The notes: generated from the letters alone by a model not told the origin. Counted from the stretch's first letter, positions 45,455 to 55,111 are shown. The stretch: 64,000 nucleotides of DNA from Halarcobacter sp. (GCF_963675975.1 NZ_OY780939.1:2480001-2544000), one strand, 5' to 3'. Translations and numbers: made by a program.

Positions 45455-46693
45455 TTAAATAAACATATTGATACTAAATATCATTAATAATATATTTAAA
45501 ATTATAAAATATTTTTTACCAAAAATACTTAATAAACTGAATAGTATATAAACAGCAAAAAAATAAAGTGAAGTTTCATATTGTTTAATATCTAAACTGA
45601 AATTTAATAAATACATTAAATAATTATCTAATAAATTACCATAATTTATCAAGTGAAGAAAAAGTTCAAAGGGATAAAAAATAGAAAAAATCAAAGTAAG
45701 AATAGGTGAAAAAAGTTGCTCATAAGAGGTATCAAAAAAGAAAAAATGAATTATTGGATTAAAAGCAAAATATATCCAGAAATTAAAAAATACTATATTT
45801 ATTAGTACAGGCAAACTTTTAAAATATTGTAAATATAAAAATATATAAAACACACCACTTAATGAAAACCATAAAGATATTGAAAATATATATTGTGGAT
45901 AAAGAGAGATTATAAATAAGCAAGTGATTAACAATGTTTTATAAGAAAGTAGTTTTATATTTGAGCGAAGAAATATTATTGCAAAAACAAACATTACAAA
46001 GCTTCTTAAAAGTGAAGGCACCATATCTGTTAATAAAAGATAAAAGAATAATACTATTGTTGATATAAACATAATATCCATCTTTCTATTTCTATATAAA
46101 AAGTATTTTTCCTGGATTATTTTATAAGGATAGAAAATCAATGCATATATTATAGCTGTTAGAATTGATAGGTGAAAACCTGAAATTGCTATTAAATGAC
46201 TAATTGAAAGTCCTGTATAAATATCTCTATATTCTTTAGATATGGGAACTGCTAAAAATAAAGCAGAGAATAGTTGTTTTAATTCTATTTGTTTATGTTG
46301 GGATACTATTTTTTCATATAAAATCTTTTTAAAATCATCCTCTTTTTTCTCTTTCTCAACATATATTGATTTAGCATAAAAACCTTTTAAAAAAGTAAAG
46401 AAATCAACTTGTAGTGTTATAAAAGCTATATTTATGTAATCTAGTTTTTCAACTTTTAATTTTTTGTTTATTGAGGTAAAAAATGTTAAGTCATCATTTT
46501 TTAGTTTTAATACATAATAGTCTTTTTTATTATAGATATTAATTATTCTAAAACTATCTTCATAAATCTCTTCTTGTTTTATTTTTGAATATTTAAAATA
46601 CTCGAAAATAAGATTTGTACTTAATACAAATAATATCAATAAAAAAAGTGCGAAAAAATCTTTCTTGTCTGAGAGTAATTGTAAACTATCCAT
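45455..46693 (-). CDS. comEC: ComEC/Rec2 family DNA-uptake channel protein, short form
   Basis: Inner-membrane channel for transforming DNA. 412 residues with many TM helices. The competence domain is marked by GLSISHLIAISGFHLSIL (around 170-188; landmark). It lacks the C-terminal metallo-beta-lactamase domain of longer ComEC proteins, which is normal for Campylobacterota homologues of about 420 residues. Last gene of the minus-strand run starting at ovoA, but with 30 bp of separation. Confidence 0.88.
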   Translation of the reverse strand: MDSLQLLSDKKDFFALFLLILFVLSTNLIFEYFKYSKIKQEEIYEDSFRIINIYNKKDYYVLKLKNDDLTFFTSINKKLKVEKLDYINIAFITLQVDFFTFLKGFYAKSIYVEKEKKEDDFKKILYEKIVSQHKQIELKQLFSALFLAVPISKEYRDIYTGLSISHLIAISGFHLSILTAIIYALIFYPYKIIQEKYFLYRNRKMDIMFISTIVLFFYLLLTDMVPSLLRSFVMFVFAIIFLRSNIKLLSYKTLLITCLFIISLYPQYIFSISLWFSLSGVFYIFLYLQYFKSLPVLINIVFFNFWIYFAFNPIIHFFFFDTSYEQLFSPILTLIFSIFYPFELFLHLINYGNLLDNYLMYLLNFSLDIKQYETSLYFFAVYILFSLLSIFGKKYFIILNILLMIFSINMFI

Positions 46694-46725
46694 TTGAATA
46701 GTTTACAATATTATAACTATAAATA

Positions 46726-48825
46726 TTATTTAGTAGCTTTTCTTTTCCATATACTCATTTGTGAGATTGAGTGTTGAAACTTTCTATTTGTTTCTTTTAT
46801 TACAAAAGGAACATCGATTGTATCTACAAGTTCATATCTGTCTTCTAAGTTTTGTTTTAAAGTATCTAAGGTTTTTACCTCTTTATTATCTCTAATAAAG
46901 CCACCTAACCAGTTTTGTTTTGGAGTATATTCTTCTAACCAAGTATAAGGGCTAAGTAAAACTAATAATCCATTTTCATTTACTCTGTTTGGTATATCAT
47001 CTAAAAACTTTTGTGGATAATATAATCTATCAATTAGGTTTGAACAAAATATTAGGTCGTATCCTGTATAAATATCTTTTAAGTTACAAGCATCTCCTTG
47101 CATAAACTCAACTTTATCTTTTATTTGTTCTAAATCCAAATCAGCTAAAGAAACAGTTTTTTCATCAAAAAGGTCACCCTCAGTTGCCACTTTATATGTT
47201 AAAGAATCATATTTTTTAAGCTTCACTCCAACATTAATAAAATTAGCACTAAAATCAATACCTAAAACCTCATCAAAAACTTTTCCTAACTCAAAAGTAC
47301 TTCTACCAACTGAACAACCCAAATCAAGTGCTTTGTTTGTATTAATATCTTTTAAATATGGTTTTAAAACCTCTACAGAGTTTTTAGGGAAGTTTTTTAC
47401 ATTGTAAAACTCTTCTCCATAATGAAACTCACAATACTGTGATATTTGTTCATCTGTTTCATATACATTGTCATTTAATTTTGTTCTATATTCATTATCA
47501 CTTTTTACATATCTAAATCCAGCATGTTGGAAAAAGTGTTTTCTAAAGGCATATCTTGCACTTCTTAAAATCTCATTTCCTAAACTAATAAAAGAACCAC
47601 CCTTCATAAGAGCATGTCTATCATCAAAAGTTGGAGTTGTAAAATCATCATAAGCTGGATGGGTTTTAAATCCATCAAATGGATACGTTGGAGTTATACT
47701 CCATTGCCATACATTTCCAACTACATCATAAAAGTCACCCATTTTATATTTATCAACTGGTGTTTGGTTAAAATATTTTAATCCAATATTTGCTTCACAC
47801 TCTTGGGCATTTACATAATCATTTAATCTATAATATTCATCTTCACTTGGAAGTCTAACTTCAAAACCTAACTTCTCACTTTTATATTTACAAAAAGCTT
47901 CAGCTTCATATACATTTATATCAACTGGATAGTTTAATGGTAATGGAATAATTCTATTTATCTCTCTTAAATAAAACTCTTCATCTTTTTTCACCCAAAA
48001 TGTTGGATATTTGGCTTTACTAAAATCTAACCACTTTAAGCCGTCTTTAGTAAAATAGTGTAGCTTAGAATAGCCACCTTCTTTTACAAATTCTAAAAAC
48101 TCTCCATTTGAAACTAAATATTTACTTGCTTTAAAATCTTTTATTTTTGCTTTATGAAAAGAGAATTCATTGTCCCAGCCGTAAAAAACTGGTTCATTAT
48201 AATCTTTTTCAAGGATTACTTCACCACCTTTTACTTCAACTAGTTCATTTTGTGGGTATTCATTGCTTGTTTCATTGTTATATTCAAATATTTCATCTTG
48301 GTTCAAATAGCTTATATCTAATTCTCTTAATAATACAGATGATGTTTCAATATGAATATTTTCATGTTCAATTCCCATAAGGATAATCCACAGAGGACTC
48401 TCCCAGTTAATTGGCATAGTAAATTCTAGATTTTCAATTAAATCTAAAATTATCTCTTTTACTTCATCTCTATATGCTTTTGTTTGCTCAAAGCTAGGCC
48501 AAGTATAGTTTTCACTATTTAAATCATCCCAACTCATCTCATCAACACCAATTGCAAATATTGATTCATAGCTTTTATTTATTCTTTTGTTTATAATATT
48601 TGCAACATTTAATTTATTCATAAAAAAAGTAGCAGTATGTCCATAATAAAAAATCAAAGGATGTCTTAATCTGTTTGGTTGTTCATATAAATAATCTTTT
48701 TTTTCTAATAATTCAAACAACTTTTCATCTAATTCATAAGTTTGTAAAAAATACTTTTTAATCTCTTCTCTTTTTTCTTCAACAGTCCCAACACTTAAAT
48801 TTATAGTATCTTTAATATAATTCAT
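46726..48825 (-). CDS. ovoA: OvoA: 5-histidylcysteine sulfoxide synthase / methyltransferase (ovothiol biosynthesis)
   Basis: Joins cysteine and histidine oxidatively using Fe(II) and O2, then methylates 5-thiohistidine to ovothiol A. 699 residues from ATG 48825 (AGAGG five bases upstream). Layout: DinB-like helical domain with the iron ligands HENIHIE (His156, His160, Glu162; HX3HXE); formylglycine-generating-enzyme-like domain (about 205-440, with GNVWQW, LMKGGSF, RSARYAFR); C-terminal SAM methyltransferase (about 455-699, LDLGCSVGRSTFELG). The fusion separates it from EgtB. The sulfoxide lyase OvoB is not in the window. Located 30 bp after the ADP-ribosylglycohydrolase-like gene, so probably one operon. 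Confidence 0.92.
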   Translation of the reverse strand: MNYIKDTINLSVGTVEEKREEIKKYFLQTYELDEKLFELLEKKDYLYEQPNRLRHPLIFYYGHTATFFMNKLNVANIINKRINKSYESIFAIGVDEMSWDDLNSENYTWPSFEQTKAYRDEVKEIILDLIENLEFTMPINWESPLWIILMGIEHENIHIETSSVLLRELDISYLNQDEIFEYNNETSNEYPQNELVEVKGGEVILEKDYNEPVFYGWDNEFSFHKAKIKDFKASKYLVSNGEFLEFVKEGGYSKLHYFTKDGLKWLDFSKAKYPTFWVKKDEEFYLREINRIIPLPLNYPVDINVYEAEAFCKYKSEKLGFEVRLPSEDEYYRLNDYVNAQECEANIGLKYFNQTPVDKYKMGDFYDVVGNVWQWSITPTYPFDGFKTHPAYDDFTTPTFDDRHALMKGGSFISLGNEILRSARYAFRKHFFQHAGFRYVKSDNEYRTKLNDNVYETDEQISQYCEFHYGEEFYNVKNFPKNSVEVLKPYLKDINTNKALDLGCSVGRSTFELGKVFDEVLGIDFSANFINVGVKLKKYDSLTYKVATEGDLFDEKTVSLADLDLEQIKDKVEFMQGDACNLKDIYTGYDLIFCSNLIDRLYYPQKFLDDIPNRVNENGLLVLLSPYTWLEEYTPKQNWLGGFIRDNKEVKTLDTLKQNLEDRYELVDTIDVPFVIKETNRKFQHSISQMSIWKRKATK

Positions 48826-48854
48826 AGTCACCTCTAGTTTATTTACTATATATC

Positions 48855-49922
48855 TTATTCAATAATATCTGAAAGTTTTTTAGTTAATTCTAAAATCTCA
48901 TCTTTTTCATTTAATCCATCAATAAACCTTTTAGGAATATTTTTTAATCCAACTTGAGCCCCAACTAAAGCTCCTGTTAATATAGATCTTGCTTGGTTTT
49001 GTCCACCACCATTTAGTGAGTTTAAAATTGCACCTTCAAAATCATCTTTAAATCTAGCAGCTAAATAATAACTAGCTGGCAATATATGATAAATAGCACA
49101 TGGCATACCATATACTAAAGATACTTTCCAAGCTGGTTCTATCTTAATATCTTTATCTTCAGCAGCTTGTGCCATATAAGAAGGTGATAAAAGTGCATCA
49201 GGAGAAGCAAATAATCCAATATTTGAAGGATCTTTTGCTCCTGGTTTTGGTGGCTGAAAATTATCAGATGTTACAGCATGAAAAGGTAGTTCCCCTTTTT
49301 TTACAAGTTTCATAAGTTTTATTGAGATATCTTTATCTAGCTTTTCACCTTGAATAAGTTGAGCTAATACAGCTGAGTATGCAACTGTCATAGAACCCAC
49401 TACATCATCTACTTGAGTTAAAAAAGTATTATGAGAAACACTTTTTGCCAGTTTTTTAGGGTTTCTTGCATACATTACAGCTAAAGCAAGTGTTCTTTCA
49501 ATAGCTTCAGTAGTATCTGCCCTACTTCCTACCTCATCCCAAGATAGTTTTTGTTCAACCCTTTGTCTATATACTTCTCTAATAGACTGTGAAGTATAAC
49601 CTCCTGGTCCATGAGTTGGAATTCCATCAATCTTTTTAAATAAATCTTCATCTAATTTTTTACAAAAATCTTCTTGATTATAACCCTTGCTGTCAATAAT
49701 AGATTTAATCATTAATTTTAAAATATATCCTGCTTGGGATTGATTTCCAGCCTTTTCATGCTCGTGATACCTTCCCTCTTTAGGATTTGTATAAGTTGTA
49801 ATCCATTCTCCATAATCTTTATATTGTTCATCTAAATCGTAATACCAATGTGGGCCTAAAGCTAAGGCATCTCCAATAAAGGCACCTAAAATTGCCCCTT
49901 GAGCTCTATCTTTTAAATCCAT
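48855..49922 (-). CDS. ADP-ribosylglycohydrolase family protein
   Basis: 355 residues. Opening AILGAFIGDALALGPHWYYD, matching the GDxxG-type metal site of the family, a THGPGGYTSQ stretch near 104, and the late GGGQNQARSILTGALVGA resembling the second metal motif. Some relatives remove ADP-ribose from proteins; others hydrolyse related N-glycosides. The gene sits behind two palindromic operator-like sites and directly upstream of ovoA. No ADP-ribosyltransferase is found nearby, so another substrate, perhaps in thiol metabolism, is possible. Confidence 0.85.
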   Translation of the reverse strand: MDLKDRAQGAILGAFIGDALALGPHWYYDLDEQYKDYGEWITTYTNPKEGRYHEHEKAGNQSQAGYILKLMIKSIIDSKGYNQEDFCKKLDEDLFKKIDGIPTHGPGGYTSQSIREVYRQRVEQKLSWDEVGSRADTTEAIERTLALAVMYARNPKKLAKSVSHNTFLTQVDDVVGSMTVAYSAVLAQLIQGEKLDKDISIKLMKLVKKGELPFHAVTSDNFQPPKPGAKDPSNIGLFASPDALLSPSYMAQAAEDKDIKIEPAWKVSLVYGMPCAIYHILPASYYLAARFKDDFEGAILNSLNGGGQNQARSILTGALVGAQVGLKNIPKRFIDGLNEKDEILELTKKLSDIIE

Positions 49923-49938
49923 AATATTTTCCTTTTAA

Positions 49939-49982
49939 TACTAATTAGTAGTAATTAAAACCAATTATAGTACTAATTAGTA
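49939..49982. promoter_or_regulatory. Two TACTAATTAGTA palindromes upstream of the ADPRH-ovoA pair
   Basis: Perfect 12-bp palindromes at 49939-49950 and 49971-49982, 32 bp apart centre to centre (about three helical turns). They lie 17 to 60 bp before the ADP-ribosylglycohydrolase start and look like a cooperative operator. The regulator is unknown and not in the window. Confidence 0.6.
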
Positions 49983-50042
49983 TTAATGTCAATAAAAGCT
50001 TGTTTAAATAATTTATATAAAATTATAAACAAGCTGTATTTT

Positions 50043-50522
50043 TTAAACGATTTTTTCTTTTGTAAGTATTATCCCATCAGTATCTGCATACACATAATCA
50101 CCTTCACAAAACTTCACTCCACCAAAAGAAAGCTCAATTCCTCTTTCACCTTGTGTCATAGGTATATATTTTCTAGGACAAGTTCCTCTAGCAAATAAAG
50201 CGACTGGTATATCTTTTATTTGGTGGGTATCTCTTATATATCCATTTACAATGATAGCTTCATAATTGTTTTTTAATGCAAACTTCATCAAGTTTTCACC
50301 CACAACTGCAAAGTATTCATCTTCTACATCTACTACAACTATTTTACCTGTACCATCTTCATCTCTTAATATTTTTATTAGTTCAATATTGTTTTTATCA
50401 AGTCTTACAGTTACAATATTTCCTTGTACTTTTTCTTTTGCACCATAGTTTTTAAATACACAATCTAACACATATACTTTGTCTGGATGTTCATCACAGA
50501 TATCAGCAGTAAAAAAATCCAT
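50043..50522 (-). CDS. RraA-fold protein (regulator of RNase E / HMG-aldolase-like)
   Basis: 159 residues, the usual RraA size. Features: PDKVYVLDCVFKNYGAK, VGENLMKFA, and the catalytic loop NGYIRDTHQI with the Arg-Asp pair of the aldolase/oxaloacetate decarboxylase branch. Campylobacter-type bacteria use RNase J and Y and, as far as I know, lack RNase E, so an RNase E inhibitor role is doubtful and an oxaloacetate decarboxylase or 4-hydroxy-4-methyl-2-oxoglutarate aldolase role is more plausible. It has an operator-like site upstream related to those before the ADPRH gene. Confidence 0.85.
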   Translation of the reverse strand: MDFFTADICDEHPDKVYVLDCVFKNYGAKEKVQGNIVTVRLDKNNIELIKILRDEDGTGKIVVVDVEDEYFAVVGENLMKFALKNNYEAIIVNGYIRDTHQIKDIPVALFARGTCPRKYIPMTQGERGIELSFGGVKFCEGDYVYADTDGIILTKEKIV

Positions 50523-50539
50523 TTACTATCCTTATAATT

Positions 50540-50551
50540 CATTAATTAGTA
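50540..50551. promoter_or_regulatory. Third, imperfect copy of the TACTAATTAGTA site
   Basis: CATTAATTAGTA matches the palindrome at 10 of 12 positions and lies 18-29 bp before the rraA start, so the RraA-fold gene and the ADPRH-ovoA pair may share a regulator. Confidence 0.4.
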
Positions 50552-50637
50552 ATTATCTCAAAAAATTTTTAATATTGACTTATTATCACATTTTTTATAC
50601 AAATTAATTGTAGAATATGGTAAATAAAGGATAATAA

Positions 50638-51609
50638 ATGAGTAAATATCTGTTTTTGATTGTTCCTTTACTATTTATTGGTTGCTCCACTAAACTTACA
50701 GTTAGAAGTTTAGAATCATCAAATATAGTAAAAGAGAATATCCATAATATATTTCTTGAACAATTTACAAATGATGATATAAATCAAACAAATTATCTTG
50801 AAAATGAACTTGCTAATGCAAAACTTGAAAGTAAAAATGTATTTACTATCAAACCCTCTTTTGAAAATATAGATGGAGTTGTCTCGGGGGAAGTATTAGA
50901 ATCAAGTCTTGATTTTTATAAATATTATGATGAAGATTTTACATCAAGATGTGCTAGATATGAAACAATAAATGGTATTAGAACTTGTGTAAGATATAAA
51001 CTTAGAAGAATCCCTTGTGAAAGAAAAAACTTCAGAGTTAAAACTCAAGTTAAAGTTTTAGATAAAAACCATGAAATTGTGTTCTCTAAAATATATACAA
51101 AAACAAAATTTGAAAATAGATGTTATAGATACTCAAGTGGATTTAACACACTTTTTCTATACAATAATCACTACTATAAAGAAGAGATACAAAGAATAAA
51201 TCCTAGTCTTGCAAAAGAGATTGCAAAAGATATTATAAAAGATATTGCACCACATTATAGGTTTTTAGATATTGAAGTAATAGAATCAATTAATAATGAT
51301 AATAAAAAAATACAAAAAGAGTTTGAAGATTCTATTAATCTATTAAAAGAAAAAAATATAAATAGTGCTGAACTAAAATTAGAAAAATTAAATAAAACCC
51401 TATATTCTAACAGCTATGAAGTATTGTACAATTTGGGATTAATAAATGAAAGTAAAAACAAACTACATAAAGCGATATATTATTATGAACAAGCTTTAAA
51501 ATTGGGAAATGAACCAAAAGATTTATCACTAATAAATGATGCTATAAATAGAGTAGAAAAAAACCTAAGAAATATAGATGAGACTAAGGCTCAATTAGAT
51601 AATATATAA
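50638..51609 (+). CDS. Hypothetical lipoprotein with C-terminal TPR-like repeats
   Basis: 323 residues. Lipobox LFIGC (Cys16). The middle has an unusual pair of Cys/Arg-rich segments (RCARYETINGIRTCVRYKLRR and RCYRYSSG, around 98-120 and 163-170; landmarks). The C-terminus (about 218-300) resembles one or two tetratricopeptide repeats (LGLINESKNKLHKAIYYYEQAL). Probably outer-membrane-attached. It precedes another lipoprotein gene by 23 bp. Function unknown. Confidence 0.72.
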   Translation: MSKYLFLIVPLLFIGCSTKLTVRSLESSNIVKENIHNIFLEQFTNDDINQTNYLENELANAKLESKNVFTIKPSFENIDGVVSGEVLESSLDFYKYYDEDFTSRCARYETINGIRTCVRYKLRRIPCERKNFRVKTQVKVLDKNHEIVFSKIYTKTKFENRCYRYSSGFNTLFLYNNHYYKEEIQRINPSLAKEIAKDIIKDIAPHYRFLDIEVIESINNDNKKIQKEFEDSINLLKEKNINSAELKLEKLNKTLYSNSYEVLYNLGLINESKNKLHKAIYYYEQALKLGNEPKDLSLINDAINRVEKNLRNIDETKAQLDNI

Positions 51610-51632
51610 AATATTACTAAAAAGGTTATATT

Positions 51633-52901
51633 TTGAAACTAGTAAAATATATATTATTAATTGTGGTTTTTCTTGCTTTTCAAGGATGTACTACAAAACA
51701 AGTAAAAATTGCTGATGTAAAGAACTACTCCCAAGATCCAAGTTTATATATAAAAAACTTCAAACAAACAAATATTGATACAAAAAAATTAAGTCAAAAG
51801 TATATAAAAAAATATTTTTCTCCTTGGGATTTAGAAAAGCTAAGCTACTCAAAAAAAGATGCTATGTGGGGAAATATCTACTCTAAAAGGGTAGTTTATT
51901 TAGAAAACTATAGACAAATAGAAAAAGAATGGTTTAAAAAGTTATTAGAAAATGCAAATTATGATGAATACAATAATGCAAAACTAAAAGCAATAACAAC
52001 AAAAAATGTTGATTTTAGAGTATTACCTACTAGTAGTGCCATACTTTACAATCCTAAAAAAGCTGGTGAAGGTTTCCCTTTTGACTATAACCAAAATTCA
52101 AGGGTTAAAATAAATACGCCTGTATTTGTGTCACACTTCTCTAAAGACAAAGCTTGGGCTTTGGTTCAATCTCACTATGTTTTAGGTTGGGTTAGAGTTG
52201 ATACTCTATATTTTGTAAATGATGAAGAGATTAAAAACTTTAAAAAATACCCTTTGGAAGTTATAGTTAAAGAGGGTTATCAAACTTTTAATATAAATAC
52301 TACAGAAAATCTAAAAGTTGGAACATTTTTCCCAAATACAGATGACAAGTATCTTTTAGCAACAAATACTGGAATAAAAGAAGTCAATATTTCTAAAGAC
52401 TCTATAGAGCCTTTTCCTTTGGAGTTTACTTCAAAAAATATAAATAAGCTCCTACAAGAGTTTATTGGTGAGCCATATGGATGGGGAGGACTAAACAACC
52501 ATAGAGATTGTTCTAGTTTTACCCAAGATTTTTTCACACCTTTTGCAATATATCTAAATAGAAACTCAAAAGCTCAAACTAAAGGTTATAAATATATAGA
52601 TATATACAAAATGTCAAATGATGAGAAAAAAGAGTTTATAGCAAACAATGCAATACCGTTTTTAACCCTTATCTATTTAAGAGGTCATATTATGCTATAT
52701 ATTGGAAATATGGACAATGAACCCCTAGCAATGCATAATATGTGGGGAGTTAGAACTTGGGATACTCTTTTTTCAAGGGGAAGAAATATTGTAGGGAAAA
52801 CAGTAATTACCTCTTTAGAACCAGGAATTGAAATACAAAATGTGGATAAAAACAGTACCATATTAAGTAAAATTAGAGGAATCGTTTTATTAGAAAAATA
52901 G
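51633..52901 (+). CDS. SH3-domain NlpC/P60 cell-wall peptidase lipoprotein
   Basis: 422 residues. It starts at TTG 51633 with AAAGG upstream. Lipobox FQGC (Cys19). N-terminal helper domain (about 40-125), SH3 modules (about 125-255), and a C-terminal NlpC/P60 domain with catalytic Cys in HRDCSSFT (around 290) and His in RGHIMLYIG (around 350). Expected to cut peptidoglycan stem peptides at the gamma-D-Glu to diamino acid bond. Co-directional with the upstream lipoprotein. Confidence 0.87.
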   Translation: MKLVKYILLIVVFLAFQGCTTKQVKIADVKNYSQDPSLYIKNFKQTNIDTKKLSQKYIKKYFSPWDLEKLSYSKKDAMWGNIYSKRVVYLENYRQIEKEWFKKLLENANYDEYNNAKLKAITTKNVDFRVLPTSSAILYNPKKAGEGFPFDYNQNSRVKINTPVFVSHFSKDKAWALVQSHYVLGWVRVDTLYFVNDEEIKNFKKYPLEVIVKEGYQTFNINTTENLKVGTFFPNTDDKYLLATNTGIKEVNISKDSIEPFPLEFTSKNINKLLQEFIGEPYGWGGLNNHRDCSSFTQDFFTPFAIYLNRNSKAQTKGYKYIDIYKMSNDEKKEFIANNAIPFLTLIYLRGHIMLYIGNMDNEPLAMHNMWGVRTWDTLFSRGRNIVGKTVITSLEPGIEIQNVDKNSTILSKIRGIVLLEK

Positions 52902-52971
52902 GACAAACACAATAAAAAACACCTATTAATTTCCATTTATTCATGATATGATAAGAAAAAAAGGAAGAGTC

Positions 52972-54393
52972 ATGAGAGTATTACTTACCGGTTCTTCAGG
53001 ATATATAGGAAGAAGACTAAAACAAAAACTATTAGCAGATGATAATATCAACTTAAGGCTATTTGTAAGAAATAAAAATACATTATCACGGGAACTATCT
53101 TCTAATATAGAAGTAGTTGAAGGTGATAGTTTTGATAAAAATAGTCTAAAAGAAGCTTTAAAAGATGTGGATGTAGCCTATTATCTAATACATTCTTTAA
53201 GTAGTAAAGACTATAAGAATCTAGATAAAATATCAGCTCAAAACTTTATTGATACAGCCCAAGAGTGCAATGTAAAAAAAGTGATATATTTAGGTGGTCT
53301 TGGAGTAAAAGATGAAAATACCAGTGAGCATCTTTTAAGTAGAATTGAAACCGGAGAGATATTAAGTTCTTCTAAAAAAGTACAGACAGTTTGGTTAAGA
53401 GCTGGAGTAATAATAGGTTCAGGAAGTACTAGTTTTGAGATAATTAGAAACCTAATAGAAAAACTTCCAATAATGACAACACCCAAATGGGTTAATACAA
53501 AAGCTCAACCAATTGCAGTTGAAGATGTAATACAGTATCTAACAGCTTCACTTTATTTACAAGAAAAAGAAAATATCATTGTTGATATAGGTTCAGAACA
53601 ACTTCAATACAAAGAGATGATGCTTCAAACTGCAAAGGCTTTAGGTCTAAAAAGGATACTTATTCCTCTTCCTTTTTTATCAATAAATCTATCTTCATAT
53701 TGGTTAAACCTTTTTACACCTGTACCTTTTAATGTAGCAAAAGCTTTAATTGAAGGTTTAAAATCAGAAGTAATAATACAAAATGAAAATGCAAAAAAAT
53801 ATTTTCCAAATATAAAACCAATAAGTTTTTTATCAAGTGTAAAAAAAGCTATTGAAGAGATAGAAACAAATCAAGTAATAAGTAGATGGAGTGATCACTC
53901 TGGGCAAATTTGGGACAAAAACCATACAGAGCAATTAGCTGATGCAGTTTTTGTAGATAGAAGAATAAAAGATATAAATGATTTACCAAATAAAAAAGTA
54001 TATGAAAGTTTTATTAGTATTGGTGGAAACAATGGTTGGTTTGCCTTTGATTATTTATGGAAACTAAGAGGTTTTATTGATAAAGCTTTAGGTGGTGTAG
54101 GATTAAGAAGAGGAAGAAGAGACCAAAATAAACTAAGAATTGGTGAGAGTTTAGACTTTTGGAGAGTTGTAGATATACAAGAAAATGAGAGACTTCTTTT
54201 ATATGCACAAATGAAACTACCAGGTGTTGCTTGGTTGGAGTTTAAAATAGAAGATAACAAACTAATACAATCCGCTTATTTTTATCCAAAAGGGGTATTG
54301 GGACGTTTATATTGGTATAGTTTAATACCTTTACACTATTTTGTATTTAATGATATGATTGATGGAATTATAAAAAGAGCTTCCAGTGGATAG
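52972..54393 (+). CDS. NAD-binding epimerase/SDR with DUF2867 domain
   Basis: 473 residues from ATG 52972, preceded by AAAGGAAG; the longer frame from 52948 would include that site. N-terminal extended-SDR domain with VLLTGSSGYIGRRL at 3-16, and a C-terminal DUF2867 domain (about 325-473, WFAFDYLWKLRGFIDKALGG, and YFYPKGVLGRLYWY). This NmrA-like/DUF2867 fusion is widespread but its substrate is not known. Its end overlaps the convergent gene by 26 bp. Confidence 0.87.
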   Translation: MRVLLTGSSGYIGRRLKQKLLADDNINLRLFVRNKNTLSRELSSNIEVVEGDSFDKNSLKEALKDVDVAYYLIHSLSSKDYKNLDKISAQNFIDTAQECNVKKVIYLGGLGVKDENTSEHLLSRIETGEILSSSKKVQTVWLRAGVIIGSGSTSFEIIRNLIEKLPIMTTPKWVNTKAQPIAVEDVIQYLTASLYLQEKENIIVDIGSEQLQYKEMMLQTAKALGLKRILIPLPFLSINLSSYWLNLFTPVPFNVAKALIEGLKSEVIIQNENAKKYFPNIKPISFLSSVKKAIEEIETNQVISRWSDHSGQIWDKNHTEQLADAVFVDRRIKDINDLPNKKVYESFISIGGNNGWFAFDYLWKLRGFIDKALGGVGLRRGRRDQNKLRIGESLDFWRVVDIQENERLLLYAQMKLPGVAWLEFKIEDNKLIQSAYFYPKGVLGRLYWYSLIPLHYFVFNDMIDGIIKRASSG

Positions 54394-55111
54394 CATAGTT
54401 TTCTTCAAACTCTTTTAGTCTTGAAAGAAACATATTGTAGTGTTTTTCTTCTTTTACTAAAAAGAAATAAACCCTTGGAGAATAAGGTTTATGCTTGATA
54501 GCCAATACCTTTTTGAATCTATTTTTAAAATCTTGAAGTAGTATTTCTATTTGTTCATCGTGTGAAAAACATCTATTTAAATGATGATAAACAATCAAGG
54601 TTTCACTTATATCAAAAAGCATCTCAATCTCATCTAAAAAAATATATTTTCCACTTTTTGATTTTTTTTCTAAAGAGTTATAACTTAGAATCTCTATATC
54701 TTTTTTAACTCTATCGCATCTTGTTGCTATTCCATTATCTGAGTCAGTAAGAATGATTTGCTTATTTTTTGAAAACTCATAAGCTTTTAAAAACCAATTT
54801 TTTCTATACTCAAGATTGCAATCCTTTTCTAATATATCCCTAAAGTAGCTTGTATTATTAATCAATCTTGCATCTTCTAAAGCTTTTACTTCTCTTCTAT
54901 TTTCAATAATATATTTAAAACTATCTTCTAAATCTTTATCAAAACCTTTTACTTTTTCAAAATAGTTAATATATCTTCCATCACTATTGTGGGTTTCATC
55001 AGGGTACATAAACCAAAGTTGAGATATCAAAAAAGAGGAATCTAAAAAAAGATATCGAAGAAGTTGAAACTTTCCAAAATCTCCAATATCAGCTGCATAT
55101 CTATCTTGCAA
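54368..55111 (-). CDS. Conserved hypothetical protein, 247 aa
   Basis: The opening DRYAADIGDFGKFQLLRYLF and FMYPDETHNSDGRYINYF match a scattered family of uncharacterised bacterial and phage proteins. No membrane segment. A mid-region IILTDSDNGIATRC may be an active-site loop. It is immediately upstream-adjacent (3') to the RND pump, starting right at its stop, and overlaps the SDR-DUF2867 gene 3' end by 26 bp. I cannot name a function. Confidence 0.68.
   Translation of the reverse strand: MQDRYAADIGDFGKFQLLRYLFLDSSFLISQLWFMYPDETHNSDGRYINYFEKVKGFDKDLEDSFKYIIENRREVKALEDARLINNTSYFRDILEKDCNLEYRKNWFLKAYEFSKNKQIILTDSDNGIATRCDRVKKDIEILSYNSLEKKSKSGKYIFLDEIEMLFDISETLIVYHHLNRCFSHDEQIEILLQDFKNRFKKVLAIKHKPYSPRVYFFLVKEEKHYNMFLSRLKEFEENYAIHWKLFL

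Noticed and set aside
45455-46693. ComEC as a truncated pseudogene
   Set aside because: Short ComEC proteins of about 420 residues without the metallo-beta-lactamase domain are normal in this phylum.
52902-52947. AATAGG...CCTATT inverted repeat as a terminator after the NlpC/P60 gene
   Set aside because: Only six base pairs with a loop of about 20 nt and no T-run.
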